Positions 17,947-25,343 of a stretch of 45,668 nucleotides of DNA are shown piece by piece (the first letter of the stretch is position 1; each line of letters opens with the position of its first letter). The notes beneath the pieces were generated by a model. That model saw nothing but the letters and a program-made list of their open reading frames with translations. It was not told where the DNA came from and did no database searches. Source of the stretch: Candidatus Dadabacteria bacterium. Its GTDB lineage: Bacteria > Desulfobacterota_D > UBA1144 > Nemesobacterales > Nemesobacteraceae. The translations under genes and the position numbers were made by a program. The stretch spans positions 570-46,237 of the forward strand of contig VXTZ01000025.1 in NCBI GenBank assembly GCA_009837205.1, read 5' to 3'.

Positions 17947-18370
17947 CTTGTTTTTCCTCGAAATACTCAAAATAACTTTTCGGGTTCTCCCAGACCCTTA
18001 TACTATCAAGCCTGCCCGGGACGATTTCTGTGAATTTCTGCCACAGGTATTTCCCTATATTTTCAACAGTCGATATGTTCTCCTGAAAAAAATCAATATC
18101 CCTGTCTATCCACTTGTAGTTAAGTTCTTCGATTACGGGTGCCGCCTGTTTTTCAAAGTCTATACGGTTTATGAGCATGCCCGTTTCATCGTCTATTTCT
18201 CCCCCTATTGCCACTTCCACCGTATAGTCGTGTCCGTGTCCCGCGGGATTTGCACATTTGTCAAATATGGCGAAGTTCTCTTCGTCAGACAATCCTTCCA
18301 TAAAAAGCCTGTGGCTTGCGGAAAATCTGAATATTCTCGTAAGAAGTACCTGCTCTTTTCTTTCTAGCAT
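17939..18370 (-). CDS. PTPS/QueD paralogue A: zinc and Cys kept, Asp-His lost
   Basis: Member of the 6-pyruvoyl-tetrahydropterin synthase / 6-carboxy-tetrahydropterin synthase family, 143 residues. The zinc histidines are present (FSASHR and PAGHGHDY), as is the nucleophile cysteine in FDKCANPAGHGH. The Asp-His pair that completes the family's triad (LDHKNL in animal enzymes) is Asn-Tyr here (ELNYKWID). The Glu of the late VWENP motif is kept. It starts by a 7-bp overlap with the end of paralogue B (ATGCTAG), with no ribosome binding site of its own, so it should be made by re-initiation at similar dosage. On its own the active site looks incomplete. Confidence 0.9.
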   Translation of the reverse strand: MLERKEQVLLTRIFRFSASHRLFMEGLSDEENFAIFDKCANPAGHGHDYTVEVAIGGEIDDETGMLINRIDFEKQAAPVIEELNYKWIDRDIDFFQENISTVENIGKYLWQKFTEIVPGRLDSIRVWENPKSYFEYFEEKQDG

Positions 18371-18786
18371 TTGCGGTAGTCGACGAAAAGATCGTCCGTT
18401 TCATACACCCTTACCTTGTAAAGACGACAGTCATCCCTCTCGATGATTTTTTCCTCAATCACTTCCCACAGGACCCTTGCTATGTTCTCCGTCGTCGGTA
18501 TAAGATCCTGAAAACGGGGGTTGTCCTCGTTTAGGTTCTTGTGGTCGAAATCAGCCAGAACCGATGAAATAATCTGCTTCAGATCAAAGAGATTGATTAT
18601 CATGCCCGTCTCCGGGTTTATTTCTCCTTCCACTGTGACTTCGAGCACGAAATTATGCCCGTGTCCGCCCGGCAGGCTCGATTTACCGTAGATTTCGCGG
18701 TTTTTCTCCTCACTCCAGTCTTTATTCCAGTACCTGTGAGAAGCGGAAAACTCGACTTTCTTCGTTATGAGCTTTTTAAAAGACAT
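18364..18786 (-). CDS. PTPS/QueD paralogue B: zinc and Asp-His kept, Cys lost
   Basis: Second PTPS-family protein, 140 residues, very like animal PTPS in layout. It has FSASHRYWNKDWSEEKN, GGHGHNF (zinc histidines), GEINPETGMIINLFDLK, FDHKNLN (catalytic Asp-His kept), PTTENIARVLWE and a VRVYETDD end. The nucleophile cysteine expected in the GKCNNPNGHGH motif is Ser (GKSSLPGGHGH). It precedes paralogue A with a 7-bp overlap and follows nuoM by 50 bp. The pairing with A, which keeps exactly the residues missing here, suggests a hetero-oligomer. Whether the product is a biopterin or a queuosine precursor cannot be told. Confidence 0.9.
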   Translation of the reverse strand: MSFKKLITKKVEFSASHRYWNKDWSEEKNREIYGKSSLPGGHGHNFVLEVTVEGEINPETGMIINLFDLKQIISSVLADFDHKNLNEDNPRFQDLIPTTENIARVLWEVIEEKIIERDDCRLYKVRVYETDDLFVDYRKC

Positions 18787-18836
18787 CGATTTTGATCAAT
18801 CTGGCAACCAGTTTTATCTGAGAATCGGCCATGATC

Positions 18837-20396
18837 CTAAGGCCTGTTTTTCCGGATCTCCGGTACTGCGACGTCTGCGCGGAAAGCTTCCTGCTGCGTA
18901 CCGTCTATCATTCTTGTTATCGTGGGTTCCATTTTTGAGAGAAAGGGCTGGGGGTAGATACCCATAAGGAATATCATAACGGCAAGAGGAATCATAAGGG
19001 CTATCTCTCTGGGATTAAGGTCTTTAAGCCCTGTGTTTATTTTCTTTACTATAGGTCCGAACATTACCCTCTGGTAAGCCCAGAGCATGTAAATGGCTCC
19101 GAGTACAAGCCCCGTGGCTCCAAGTGCCGCGTACAAATAACTCTCTGCGAACACTCCAAGCAGAATCAGAAATTCCCCTATAAAACCGTTTAGAAGAGGA
19201 AGTCCTATCGAGGAGAGCATGGCAATCATGAAAAACAGTGCGTAAATCGGCATTACCTTCGCAAGCCCACCGAACTCAGAAATCATTTTAGTGTGACGTC
19301 TTTCGTATATCATTCCGACGAGAATAAAAAGAGCACCGGTTGAGAGACCGTGACCTATCATCTGGTAGACTCCGCCCTGTACACCGTGGAGATTGTAGAT
19401 GAACACGCCCAGCATTATAAGTCCCATGTGACTTACGCTTGAGTAGGCGACCAGCTTCTTGAGATCCGTCTGCATGAAGGCCACCATCGCTCCGTAGATT
19501 ATCCCGATGATGGAGAGGGCTATTAGAACCCCTGTGTATGCTTCTATCGCCTCCGGGAAAAACGGGATAAGAAATCTTATCACTGCGTAGGTTCCCATCT
19601 TAAGCAGAACGCCGGCAAGTATTACGCTCCCGGGCGTGGGGGCTTCAACGTGCGCGTCGGGAAGCCAGGTGTGAAATGGAAACATCGGAACCTTGATTGC
19701 GAAGGCCAGGAAAAAAGCCAGAAACACAAGCCCCTGGGGACTCAGTATCCCGTCAAAAGCAAGACTGGTCCTTTGGAGGTCGAAAAGATTCATTGACGCA
19801 AAGCCGAACTGGTCTATGTGGGCGTAGTACATGTAGATGATCGCAACCAGCATAAGTCCGCTTCCAAGCGCCGTGTAGATGAAGAACTTTATTGCCGCGT
19901 AAATTCTTCTGGAGGACCCCCAGATTCCTATGATGAAATACATTGGGATCAGTACCGCTTCCCAGAATATAAAGAAAAGAATCATGTCGAGCGCGACAAA
20001 GGTCCCGATAAGCGCTGATTCAAGAAAAAGAGTAAGGCTGAGAAATGCTCTCCATCCGCCTTTTATCGCGTTCCAGGAACAAAGGACCGTGATGGGGAAA
20101 AGGAAGGTCGTTAGAAGCACAAGCAAAAGGCTGAGACCGTCGACTCCCAGATGATAAGACACCCCAAGCTCTGTCAGCCAAGGAATCTTCTCCTCAAACT
20201 GCATTGTGGAAAGCGAACCGTTAAAGCGGAAAAAAAGAGGAAGGGATATCAGGAATTCTACCAGCGTTATTACAAACGCAACTGCCTTTAACTGGTAATC
20301 GGAAACCTTCTGAAAATACGGCAGAACCGCGAGCACGACAGCTCCCAGAAGGGGGAAAAATACGAGCAGGGACAAAATGTTGTTATCGAGACTCAC
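18837..20396 (-). CDS. nuoM: NADH-quinone oxidoreductase subunit M
   Basis: Proton-pumping membrane subunit of respiratory complex I. The 519-residue protein has about fourteen transmembrane helices and the NuoM landmarks: YHLGVDGLSLLLVLLTTF, the FIFWEAVLIPMYFIIGIWG helix with its pumping Glu, HTWLPDAHVEAPTPGSVILA and KKLVAYSSVSHMG. nuoL and nuoN, which normally flank it, are absent. A terminator-bounded gene lies upstream and PTPS paralogues lie downstream, so this copy stands alone. It could be a dispersed subunit of complex I or part of another NuoM-like antiporter assembly. Confidence 0.93.
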   Translation of the reverse strand: MSLDNNILSLLVFFPLLGAVVLAVLPYFQKVSDYQLKAVAFVITLVEFLISLPLFFRFNGSLSTMQFEEKIPWLTELGVSYHLGVDGLSLLLVLLTTFLFPITVLCSWNAIKGGWRAFLSLTLFLESALIGTFVALDMILFFIFWEAVLIPMYFIIGIWGSSRRIYAAIKFFIYTALGSGLMLVAIIYMYYAHIDQFGFASMNLFDLQRTSLAFDGILSPQGLVFLAFFLAFAIKVPMFPFHTWLPDAHVEAPTPGSVILAGVLLKMGTYAVIRFLIPFFPEAIEAYTGVLIALSIIGIIYGAMVAFMQTDLKKLVAYSSVSHMGLIMLGVFIYNLHGVQGGVYQMIGHGLSTGALFILVGMIYERRHTKMISEFGGLAKVMPIYALFFMIAMLSSIGLPLLNGFIGEFLILLGVFAESYLYAALGATGLVLGAIYMLWAYQRVMFGPIVKKINTGLKDLNPREIALMIPLAVMIFLMGIYPQPFLSKMEPTITRMIDGTQQEAFRADVAVPEIRKNRP

Positions 20397-20543
20397 GTTC
20401 AGGCGGACCGAAGCAAAAAGAATAAAATCGCCGTAATTATACTTTCATAAAATTTTGTTCACAACCGCGCACGTGAAAAAATTCAAATTCCTGCGACAGG
20501 TCCTGAAAAAAACTATTGATTACTGAAAGAAATACAGATGACG

Positions 20544-20588
20544 AAAAAGCAGAAGAGCGGAAAATATTTGGTTATCTTCCGCTCTTCT
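20544..20588 (-). terminator. Rho-independent terminator after the LLM gene
   Basis: A perfect 12-bp stem (AGAAGAGCGGAA with TTCCGCTCTTCT, 20551-20562 and 20577-20588) is followed on the minus strand by GCTTTTTC. It lies 15 bases beyond the LLM stop and separates that operon from nuoM. Confidence 0.85.
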
Positions 20589-20602
20589 GATCCGCGAATA
20601 AC

Positions 20603-21538
20603 TTAAGAATACGCTTTAGCTGTTATCTCCATTACCTCTATATTGCTCTGTTTTCCTACTGGTCCGGGAACCAATATTGCAAGATCGACTCCAGCTGCGA
20701 AATGCTCCTCAAGCTTTGCCTTGCAGTCATCGGGTGTACCGGCAAGTGCTACTGAATCTATCAGTTCGTCTGTGAACACTTCGGCCGGATTTGCTCCGTC
20801 CTGCACCTGGTCGATTATATCTCCGAATCCTATGTTTCTTATGAGTCTCTGGTAAAAAGGAAACCTGGCGTATGGACCGAGCCCTCTTTTGGCTGCGGCG
20901 ACGGCCGCGGCTCCATCATCCGAGACAAAGGACGGAATGCCGTTTGTAATTGATATAGCTGAGGGATCCCTTTCCGCTTTCGCGGCGCCCGCAGCGACAT
21001 GTTCTTTTAAGGTAGCTATATAGGCGGGAGGACAAAGATACGGCATAATGCCATCGGCAACCTCTCCAGCAAGCTCCGCGGCAGCTTTTGTAAGGCCGGC
21101 TATGTGGACCGGGAGATCGGGCACTTTTCTTTTAAGAGAAAGCCTTGGAGACGTTCCGTCGGCAAACGCCCTCACTTCCCCGACATAGTTTCTCATGGCC
21201 TCAATCGGGTTTCCCATGTCTATGTCGTATCTGTTGTTGACGGGTTTATGGCTCACTCCGAGTCCGAGAATCATTCTTCCGTCCGTTATTTCCTGTATAG
21301 TAAGCGCTGTCGCGGTAGCAACTACCGGTTGACGCATGTATATGTTAGCTATCCACGTTCCAACGTTTACCCTCTCCGTGCACTCGGCGAATACCTGAGC
21401 GTTCGTTATGGCGTTGTATGGCGGTACTTCCGGAGAGAAAATACCGTCAAAACCTGCTTCTTCCGTGATCTTCGCGAGCTCTCTGAGATCGCTTACGCTG
21501 CATCCCCAAACCGGTGAAGTCGTTGCAATTTTTCCCAT
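20603..21538 (-). CDS. LLM-class flavin (F420/FMN)-dependent oxidoreductase
   Basis: Luciferase-like monooxygenase family protein of 311 residues with a TIM-barrel pattern: EEAGFDGIFSPEVPPY, VNVGTWIANIYMRQP, GRMILGLGVSHKPVN and a late ALAGTPDDCKAKLEEHFAAGVD. This subgroup typically uses F420 or FMN to oxidise or reduce alcohols, ketones or acyl groups. The substrate is unknown. GGAGG lies about six bases before the ATG. It is the second gene of an operon, 21 bp after a radical SAM gene, and ends in a strong terminator. Confidence 0.88.
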   Translation of the reverse strand: MGKIATTSPVWGCSVSDLRELAKITEEAGFDGIFSPEVPPYNAITNAQVFAECTERVNVGTWIANIYMRQPVVATATALTIQEITDGRMILGLGVSHKPVNNRYDIDMGNPIEAMRNYVGEVRAFADGTSPRLSLKRKVPDLPVHIAGLTKAAAELAGEVADGIMPYLCPPAYIATLKEHVAAGAAKAERDPSAISITNGIPSFVSDDGAAAVAAAKRGLGPYARFPFYQRLIRNIGFGDIIDQVQDGANPAEVFTDELIDSVALAGTPDDCKAKLEEHFAAGVDLAILVPGPVGKQSNIEVMEITAKAYS

Positions 21539-21559
21539 TCTAGCCTCCTTAAGTCTTTT

Positions 21560-22456
21560 TCAGTACTGGTTCACCACGTCTCTGTAGTAATCTGGACGAA
21601 GGAAAGCTTCGTCTCTTGTCTTTAACACTTCTTTTATCTCTTCAAGAACTCTGTTTTTTTCTTCAGGGAATTTCGCCCTGACGGGAAGATAATTTGATAT
21701 GTGATTCGAGTAGAAATAGCCGTCGGAAAGCTCCGTATTCTCAACAATAGTCTCAAGCTCCTCTATCATTTGGAACTTGTCCGGAAGTTCAAAGAGACCC
21801 TCCTGCCATTGCTGGTAAATCGGTGCCCCGGGACGAAGCTGGAGAGAAAGAGCCCCGACGTATTCCGGGTCACACTCGGTAAGAAGCTTCCCGGTAGCCA
21901 AAGCGTGTTCCCTGCTCCTGTCCTTCCCGCCGATGCCGAGAAGCACCATGACCGAATTCATTATCCCGGAGGCTTTCAGTTTTCTTGAGGCTTCAACTGT
22001 CTCGGCAAAATTCGCTCCCTTCTCTATTCTCTCAAGAACCACATCGTCTCCGCTCTCAAAACCTATGTAGACCATGCTGAGGCCGTTTTCCCGGAGACGT
22101 GTGAGGTCTTCAACTGATTTTCTGAGTATGTCCCCTATGTTTGCGTACATGGTGATCCTTTCAATATCCGGGGCTTTCTCATAGAGATAGTTCATTATCT
22201 CCATCAGCTTAGCCGTGGAGAGTACAAGTGCGTTGCCGTCTGCAATGAAAACTCTTCGTTCAAGCAACCCGCTCTGCGCCGCGGCATCAATAATTTCTTT
22301 TATTTCCCCCATAGGCCTTACCCTGAACTTCTGGGTTTCCTTTCTGTACATGGCGCAGTAGGTGCACTTGTTATGGGAACAGCCGATTGTGGCCTGCAGA
22401 ATGAAACTTTTATGCTCGCTTGGAGGGCGGAAAAAAGGCGTTACATATTCAGTCAT
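21560..22456 (-). CDS. radical SAM protein with CX4CX2C cluster motif
   Basis: A 298-residue radical SAM enzyme. The cluster-binding motif is IGCSHNKCTYCAMY near residues 25-38, a CX4CX2C spacing found in one COG1032-related family rather than the textbook CX3CX2C. YANIGDILRKS, MVYIGFESGDDVVLERI and GIGGKDR fit the SAM-binding barrel. No B12-binding domain or extra cluster domain is visible. The reaction is unknown. It is followed after 21 bp by the LLM oxidoreductase, so both may act on the same compound. No clear ribosome binding site. Confidence 0.87.
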   Translation of the reverse strand: MTEYVTPFFRPPSEHKSFILQATIGCSHNKCTYCAMYRKETQKFRVRPMGEIKEIIDAAAQSGLLERRVFIADGNALVLSTAKLMEIMNYLYEKAPDIERITMYANIGDILRKSVEDLTRLRENGLSMVYIGFESGDDVVLERIEKGANFAETVEASRKLKASGIMNSVMVLLGIGGKDRSREHALATGKLLTECDPEYVGALSLQLRPGAPIYQQWQEGLFELPDKFQMIEELETIVENTELSDGYFYSNHISNYLPVRAKFPEEKNRVLEEIKEVLKTRDEAFLRPDYYRDVVNQY

Positions 22457-22506
22457 TACAGTAGAAATCTAACAAAATTTCAGAGTCTCTTCAATAAAAC
22501 TTTGCA

Positions 22507-22656
22507 ATGGCAGAAAGCATAGGTTATCCTTGCGCCGTAATGTTTGATCTCGAACCGCACGAAAAAGAAGGGTTTCACTATATCCTTGGCGTACCGTTGC
22601 TTATAGGGCTTATAATGGTCATCGCCTTTCTGACGCACATCATCCTCACTCCTTAG
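22507..22656 (+). CDS. small single-span membrane protein (49 residues)
   Basis: A short frame starting MAESIGYPCAVMFDLEPHEK, with one strongly hydrophobic helix (ILGVPLLIGLIMVIAFL, residues 27-43) and a THIILTP end. The soluble N-terminus followed by one helix is a typical small membrane subunit layout. The TAG stop overlaps the convergent neighbour's stop by 4 bp. No clear ribosome binding site is seen ahead of the ATG, which lowers confidence. Family not recognised. Confidence 0.5.
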   Translation: MAESIGYPCAVMFDLEPHEKEGFHYILGVPLLIGLIMVIAFLTHIILTP

Positions 22657-23126
22657 CCCGTACCCCAACGGATTATCCGCAGCACAAGTTCGCGGATTTC
22701 GATTTCTACTCCCGTACTGTCCCGCAAGAGATATTCCCCGTCTTCTGTCTCTTCCCAAGTTGCCCCGAGAAGTTTTAAGTTCTTCTTTTGGCTTTGGGAG
22801 TCAGAATCAATTTTTCTCCCGACAAATGTAACGGCGTTTCCGTCCCCGCAAAAGACCATTACCAGCTTTGAAGTTCCGAAAAGGAGCAGAAAACCTCGAG
22901 TTTCTTCATCAGCATCAAAAACCGCGTGCATAAAGCCCCGAGGCGGAGCAACCACGCTGATTGCGTCTCGGCCATATTCTTTGTTTAAAGATTCCACGCA
23001 GGTCTCGAAGCTGCGACAGAGAAAATCCGAGGCCTTCTCCGCTTTTCCGCATGTTTTATCCGAGTCGGCCGAGACTTTCTCCTTTTCGTAGAACTCGGCA
23101 ATCCATGGCTGTTTTTTTGTTTCCAC
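22653..23126 (-). CDS. hypothetical cytoplasmic protein
   Basis: A 157-residue soluble protein beginning at GTG, with AGGG about ten bases upstream. It has no signal peptide or membrane span. The middle part alternates hydrophobic strands (AISVVAPPRGFMHAVFDA, GFLLLFGTSKLVMVFCG, AVTFVGRKI), suggesting a compact alpha/beta or beta-sheet domain. The end (VEIEIRELVLRIIRWGTG) is a regular strand-helix pattern. Family not recognised. It is divergent from hflX and convergent with the 49-residue membrane protein. Confidence 0.65.
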   Translation of the reverse strand: METKKQPWIAEFYEKEKVSADSDKTCGKAEKASDFLCRSFETCVESLNKEYGRDAISVVAPPRGFMHAVFDADEETRGFLLLFGTSKLVMVFCGDGNAVTFVGRKIDSDSQSQKKNLKLLGATWEETEDGEYLLRDSTGVEIEIRELVLRIIRWGTG

Positions 23127-23277
23127 GGTGTATTACCCTAATAACTTTTCGCTTCCTACCTGGGGTCTACAGATGAAGAGCCTTATCGTTTTAAACATTG
23201 AAAAATCGGCAAATCGGCAAGCTTTCTCCCACTCTTCGCCGAAAATGCTTCAAATTCTTTGCTCGATGTAATAATAT

Positions 23278-25017
23278 ATGCTTCAAGGGGGACAAAAGAT
23301 AGACAGAATCCATGGAAACACCTCAGGCCTCACCAGAAGCGACCTGAAGAACCTGCTCAGAATATACAAGAGAAAAATCCCTCAAGACCATCTGGTCACC
23401 CTTGAATTTACGCGCACCCTCTTAGCCTTTTCGAAGGAACTCCGAAAAACCATAACGACATTTATCGACCGTAAGGGAAAGATAAGGTTCGTATTCATCG
23501 GAGAACCTTGCGATTTTCCTTTTGAAAATCTACTTGGAAGGATGAGAAGAGCTAAATACAGGCTCAGGGGATTTCGCGCCGTAAGAACTAACCTCAAGGG
23601 GTCTGGTCTCACGAATTCTGATCTGGCGACCCTGGCAAATGAAAGACTCGATCTGGTAGCTTCTGTCTCTTTAGGTCAGAACGGCTCAGCGGGGCGCTTT
23701 GAGTATGCGAACCTTGTCCCACCAGACGGAGAAAACCATGCGAAGTGGGAAATCTCGAAGTTTTCTGACGTAGGTCGCATAAACATTAACCTTGAACAAG
23801 AGATAGCCGCCATAGAACAGTCCCTAAGGAGCGCTTTTCTCAAGAACGGGGGCAAGGAAAACAGGGAAGGAGTCATACTTGTGGGGTTTAGCACCAAGTT
23901 TCGCTACCTTGCTGAAAAATCCTTGGAGGAGCTTAATTCCCTGGCTCTTTCCGCGGAAAAAGTAGTGCTCGACAAGATGGTCCAGATAAGAAAGAACGTT
24001 GATCCTCGTTACCTGGTCGGCAGAGGAAAACTCAGGGAGATCGCTCTTCACGCCAAGCACCTTGGGGCCGACACCATAATTTTCGACACGGAACTTACCC
24101 CCACCCAGGCAAACGCTATCGGGGAAGAGTCCAGTCTTGATATAATGGACCGAAGCCAGCTGATAATACAGATATTCGCGAAACACGCCAAGACAAACGA
24201 AGGAAAAATCCAGGCAAGGCTTGCAGAATTCCAGTACAATCTGCCGAGACTTAAAGGCAAGGGGACGGCTTTTTCCCAGCTGGGGGGTGGAATAGGCACG
24301 AGAGGTCCCGGAGAGAAAAAACTTGAGCAGGAAAGAAGAAACATAAGAAAACAGATTGAACAGCTAGAAAAGCAGATTGACGGCCTTTGCAGAAGAAGGG
24401 AACACACGAGAAAGAACAGGAGAACCTCAATGATCCCGACCCTGTCTTTTATCGGGTACACGAATGTCGGCAAATCCACGCTTTTTAACCGCCTGACCAA
24501 ATCCTCAATAGTTACCCAGGACAAGCTCTTCTCGACCCTTAACCCGACGACAAGAAGGGTCATGCTTCCCGGAGGAAAGCATGTGCTCATGACAGACACC
24601 GTGGGCTTTATAAGCAAGCTTCCCAAGGAACTCATAAATGCGTTCAGGGCAACGCTTGAAGAAATAGGCGAAGCCGACCTGCTGCTTCATGTAGCTGATG
24701 CGAGTGATCCCGAAGTCAGGGACAAAATAGATTCGGTAATTAAGATCGTAGAATCCATGGAGTTCGAAGACATACCAAGCATTCTCGTGTTTAATAAGGT
24801 TGATCAGGCCGATGCAGACACACAAGCCGCTCTTCGCGAGACATTTCCTGAAACTCCGTTTGTATCAGCCAGAAACGGAAGAGATTTCAAAGAGTTACTT
24901 CTCTATTTAGAGAAATTCGTTGAAGAAACTGATGCGGATGCCAAACTTCGGAATTCTAACTTGGAAAAAGAACTGAAAGGCAGTTTCCCGCCTCCTCTGC
25001 TGCATAGTTCCCTTTAG
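23278..25017 (+). CDS. hflX: GTPase HflX, long form
   Basis: Ribosome-associated GTPase that splits stalled or heat-damaged 70S ribosomes. The 579-residue product is about 150 residues longer than E. coli HflX because of an N-terminal extension (residues 1-180). The HflX domain follows (VDPRYLVGRGKLREIA, FDTELTPTQANAI, the glycine-rich SQLGGGIGTRGPGEKKLE), then a coiled coil and the G domain: GYTNVGKST near 393, DTVGF near 440, NKVD near 510. Long forms are known in several phyla. Ribosome binding site is poor; the start is the first ATG. A bidirectional terminator follows. Confidence 0.95.
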   Translation: MLQGGQKIDRIHGNTSGLTRSDLKNLLRIYKRKIPQDHLVTLEFTRTLLAFSKELRKTITTFIDRKGKIRFVFIGEPCDFPFENLLGRMRRAKYRLRGFRAVRTNLKGSGLTNSDLATLANERLDLVASVSLGQNGSAGRFEYANLVPPDGENHAKWEISKFSDVGRININLEQEIAAIEQSLRSAFLKNGGKENREGVILVGFSTKFRYLAEKSLEELNSLALSAEKVVLDKMVQIRKNVDPRYLVGRGKLREIALHAKHLGADTIIFDTELTPTQANAIGEESSLDIMDRSQLIIQIFAKHAKTNEGKIQARLAEFQYNLPRLKGKGTAFSQLGGGIGTRGPGEKKLEQERRNIRKQIEQLEKQIDGLCRRREHTRKNRRTSMIPTLSFIGYTNVGKSTLFNRLTKSSIVTQDKLFSTLNPTTRRVMLPGGKHVLMTDTVGFISKLPKELINAFRATLEEIGEADLLLHVADASDPEVRDKIDSVIKIVESMEFEDIPSILVFNKVDQADADTQAALRETFPETPFVSARNGRDFKELLLYLEKFVEETDADAKLRNSNLEKELKGSFPPPLLHSSL

Positions 25018-25056
25018 TTTCCCAAGGGCTTTAGCAGTCTTGTTCGTAAAAGCAAT

Positions 25057-25106
25057 AAAACAAAAAGGGAGTGACCGTTCGCACGAACACCCCCTTTTTG
25101 TTTTTT
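25057..25106. terminator. bidirectional terminator between hflX and a small gene
   Basis: A 13-bp stem with one mismatch (25061-25073 with 25088-25100) is flanked by TTTTTT on the plus side and AAAA on the left. It can stop transcription from both hflX and the convergent 63-residue gene. The loop holds an inner GTTCG/CGAAC palindrome. Confidence 0.85.
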
Positions 25107-25118
25107 ACTTCCGTGACC

Positions 25119-25310
25119 TTACCAAGGCTTAGACTTGTCGTCCACTCCATCTAGATTCTGGAGCCACTTTGTATGGTCATAAATTGCAGCGTTGAAAGTA
25201 AGAGCCAGAGTGGCGATTATAATACCAACATCGCTGTTCTTGGTCTGCTCGGCTCTTTTCTTTATCTTGTCATGAATCGGATCTGGAATATTGAACGTTA
25301 TTTCTGCCAT
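25119..25310 (-). CDS. small protein downstream of nitroreductase
   Basis: A 63-residue protein starting MAEITFNIPDPIHDKIKKRAE. The start is fixed by GGAGG eight bases before the ATG at 25310. The N-terminal strand-helix pattern (ITFNIPDPIHDKIKKRAEQ) is reminiscent of ribbon-helix-helix proteins, but the second half (VGIIIATLALTFNAAIYDHTKW) is more hydrophobic than a typical DNA-binding RHH. It lies 33 bp after the nitroreductase gene and before a terminator, so it is probably the second gene of that operon. Function unknown. Confidence 0.75.
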   Translation of the reverse strand: MAEITFNIPDPIHDKIKKRAEQTKNSDVGIIIATLALTFNAAIYDHTKWLQNLDGVDDKSKPW

Positions 25311-25343
25311 TACCAAAACCTCCTTGTTTATTTTTGATAAGAA

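Noticed and set aside
17939-18786. Simple duplicate QueD annotation for both paralogues
   Set aside because: The substitutions fall exactly on triad residues and are reciprocal, while the zinc ligands are kept; ordinary redundancy or decay would not predict this pattern.
22480-22758. 92-residue minus-strand frame
   Set aside because: It is antisense to the 49-residue membrane frame and overlaps the 157-residue gene; its composition (Arg/Tyr/Cys-rich) is not protein-like.
23200-23240. AAATCGGC tandem repeat near the hflX promoter as a CRISPR or regulatory array
   Set aside because: Only two short adjacent copies; no spacers or further units.
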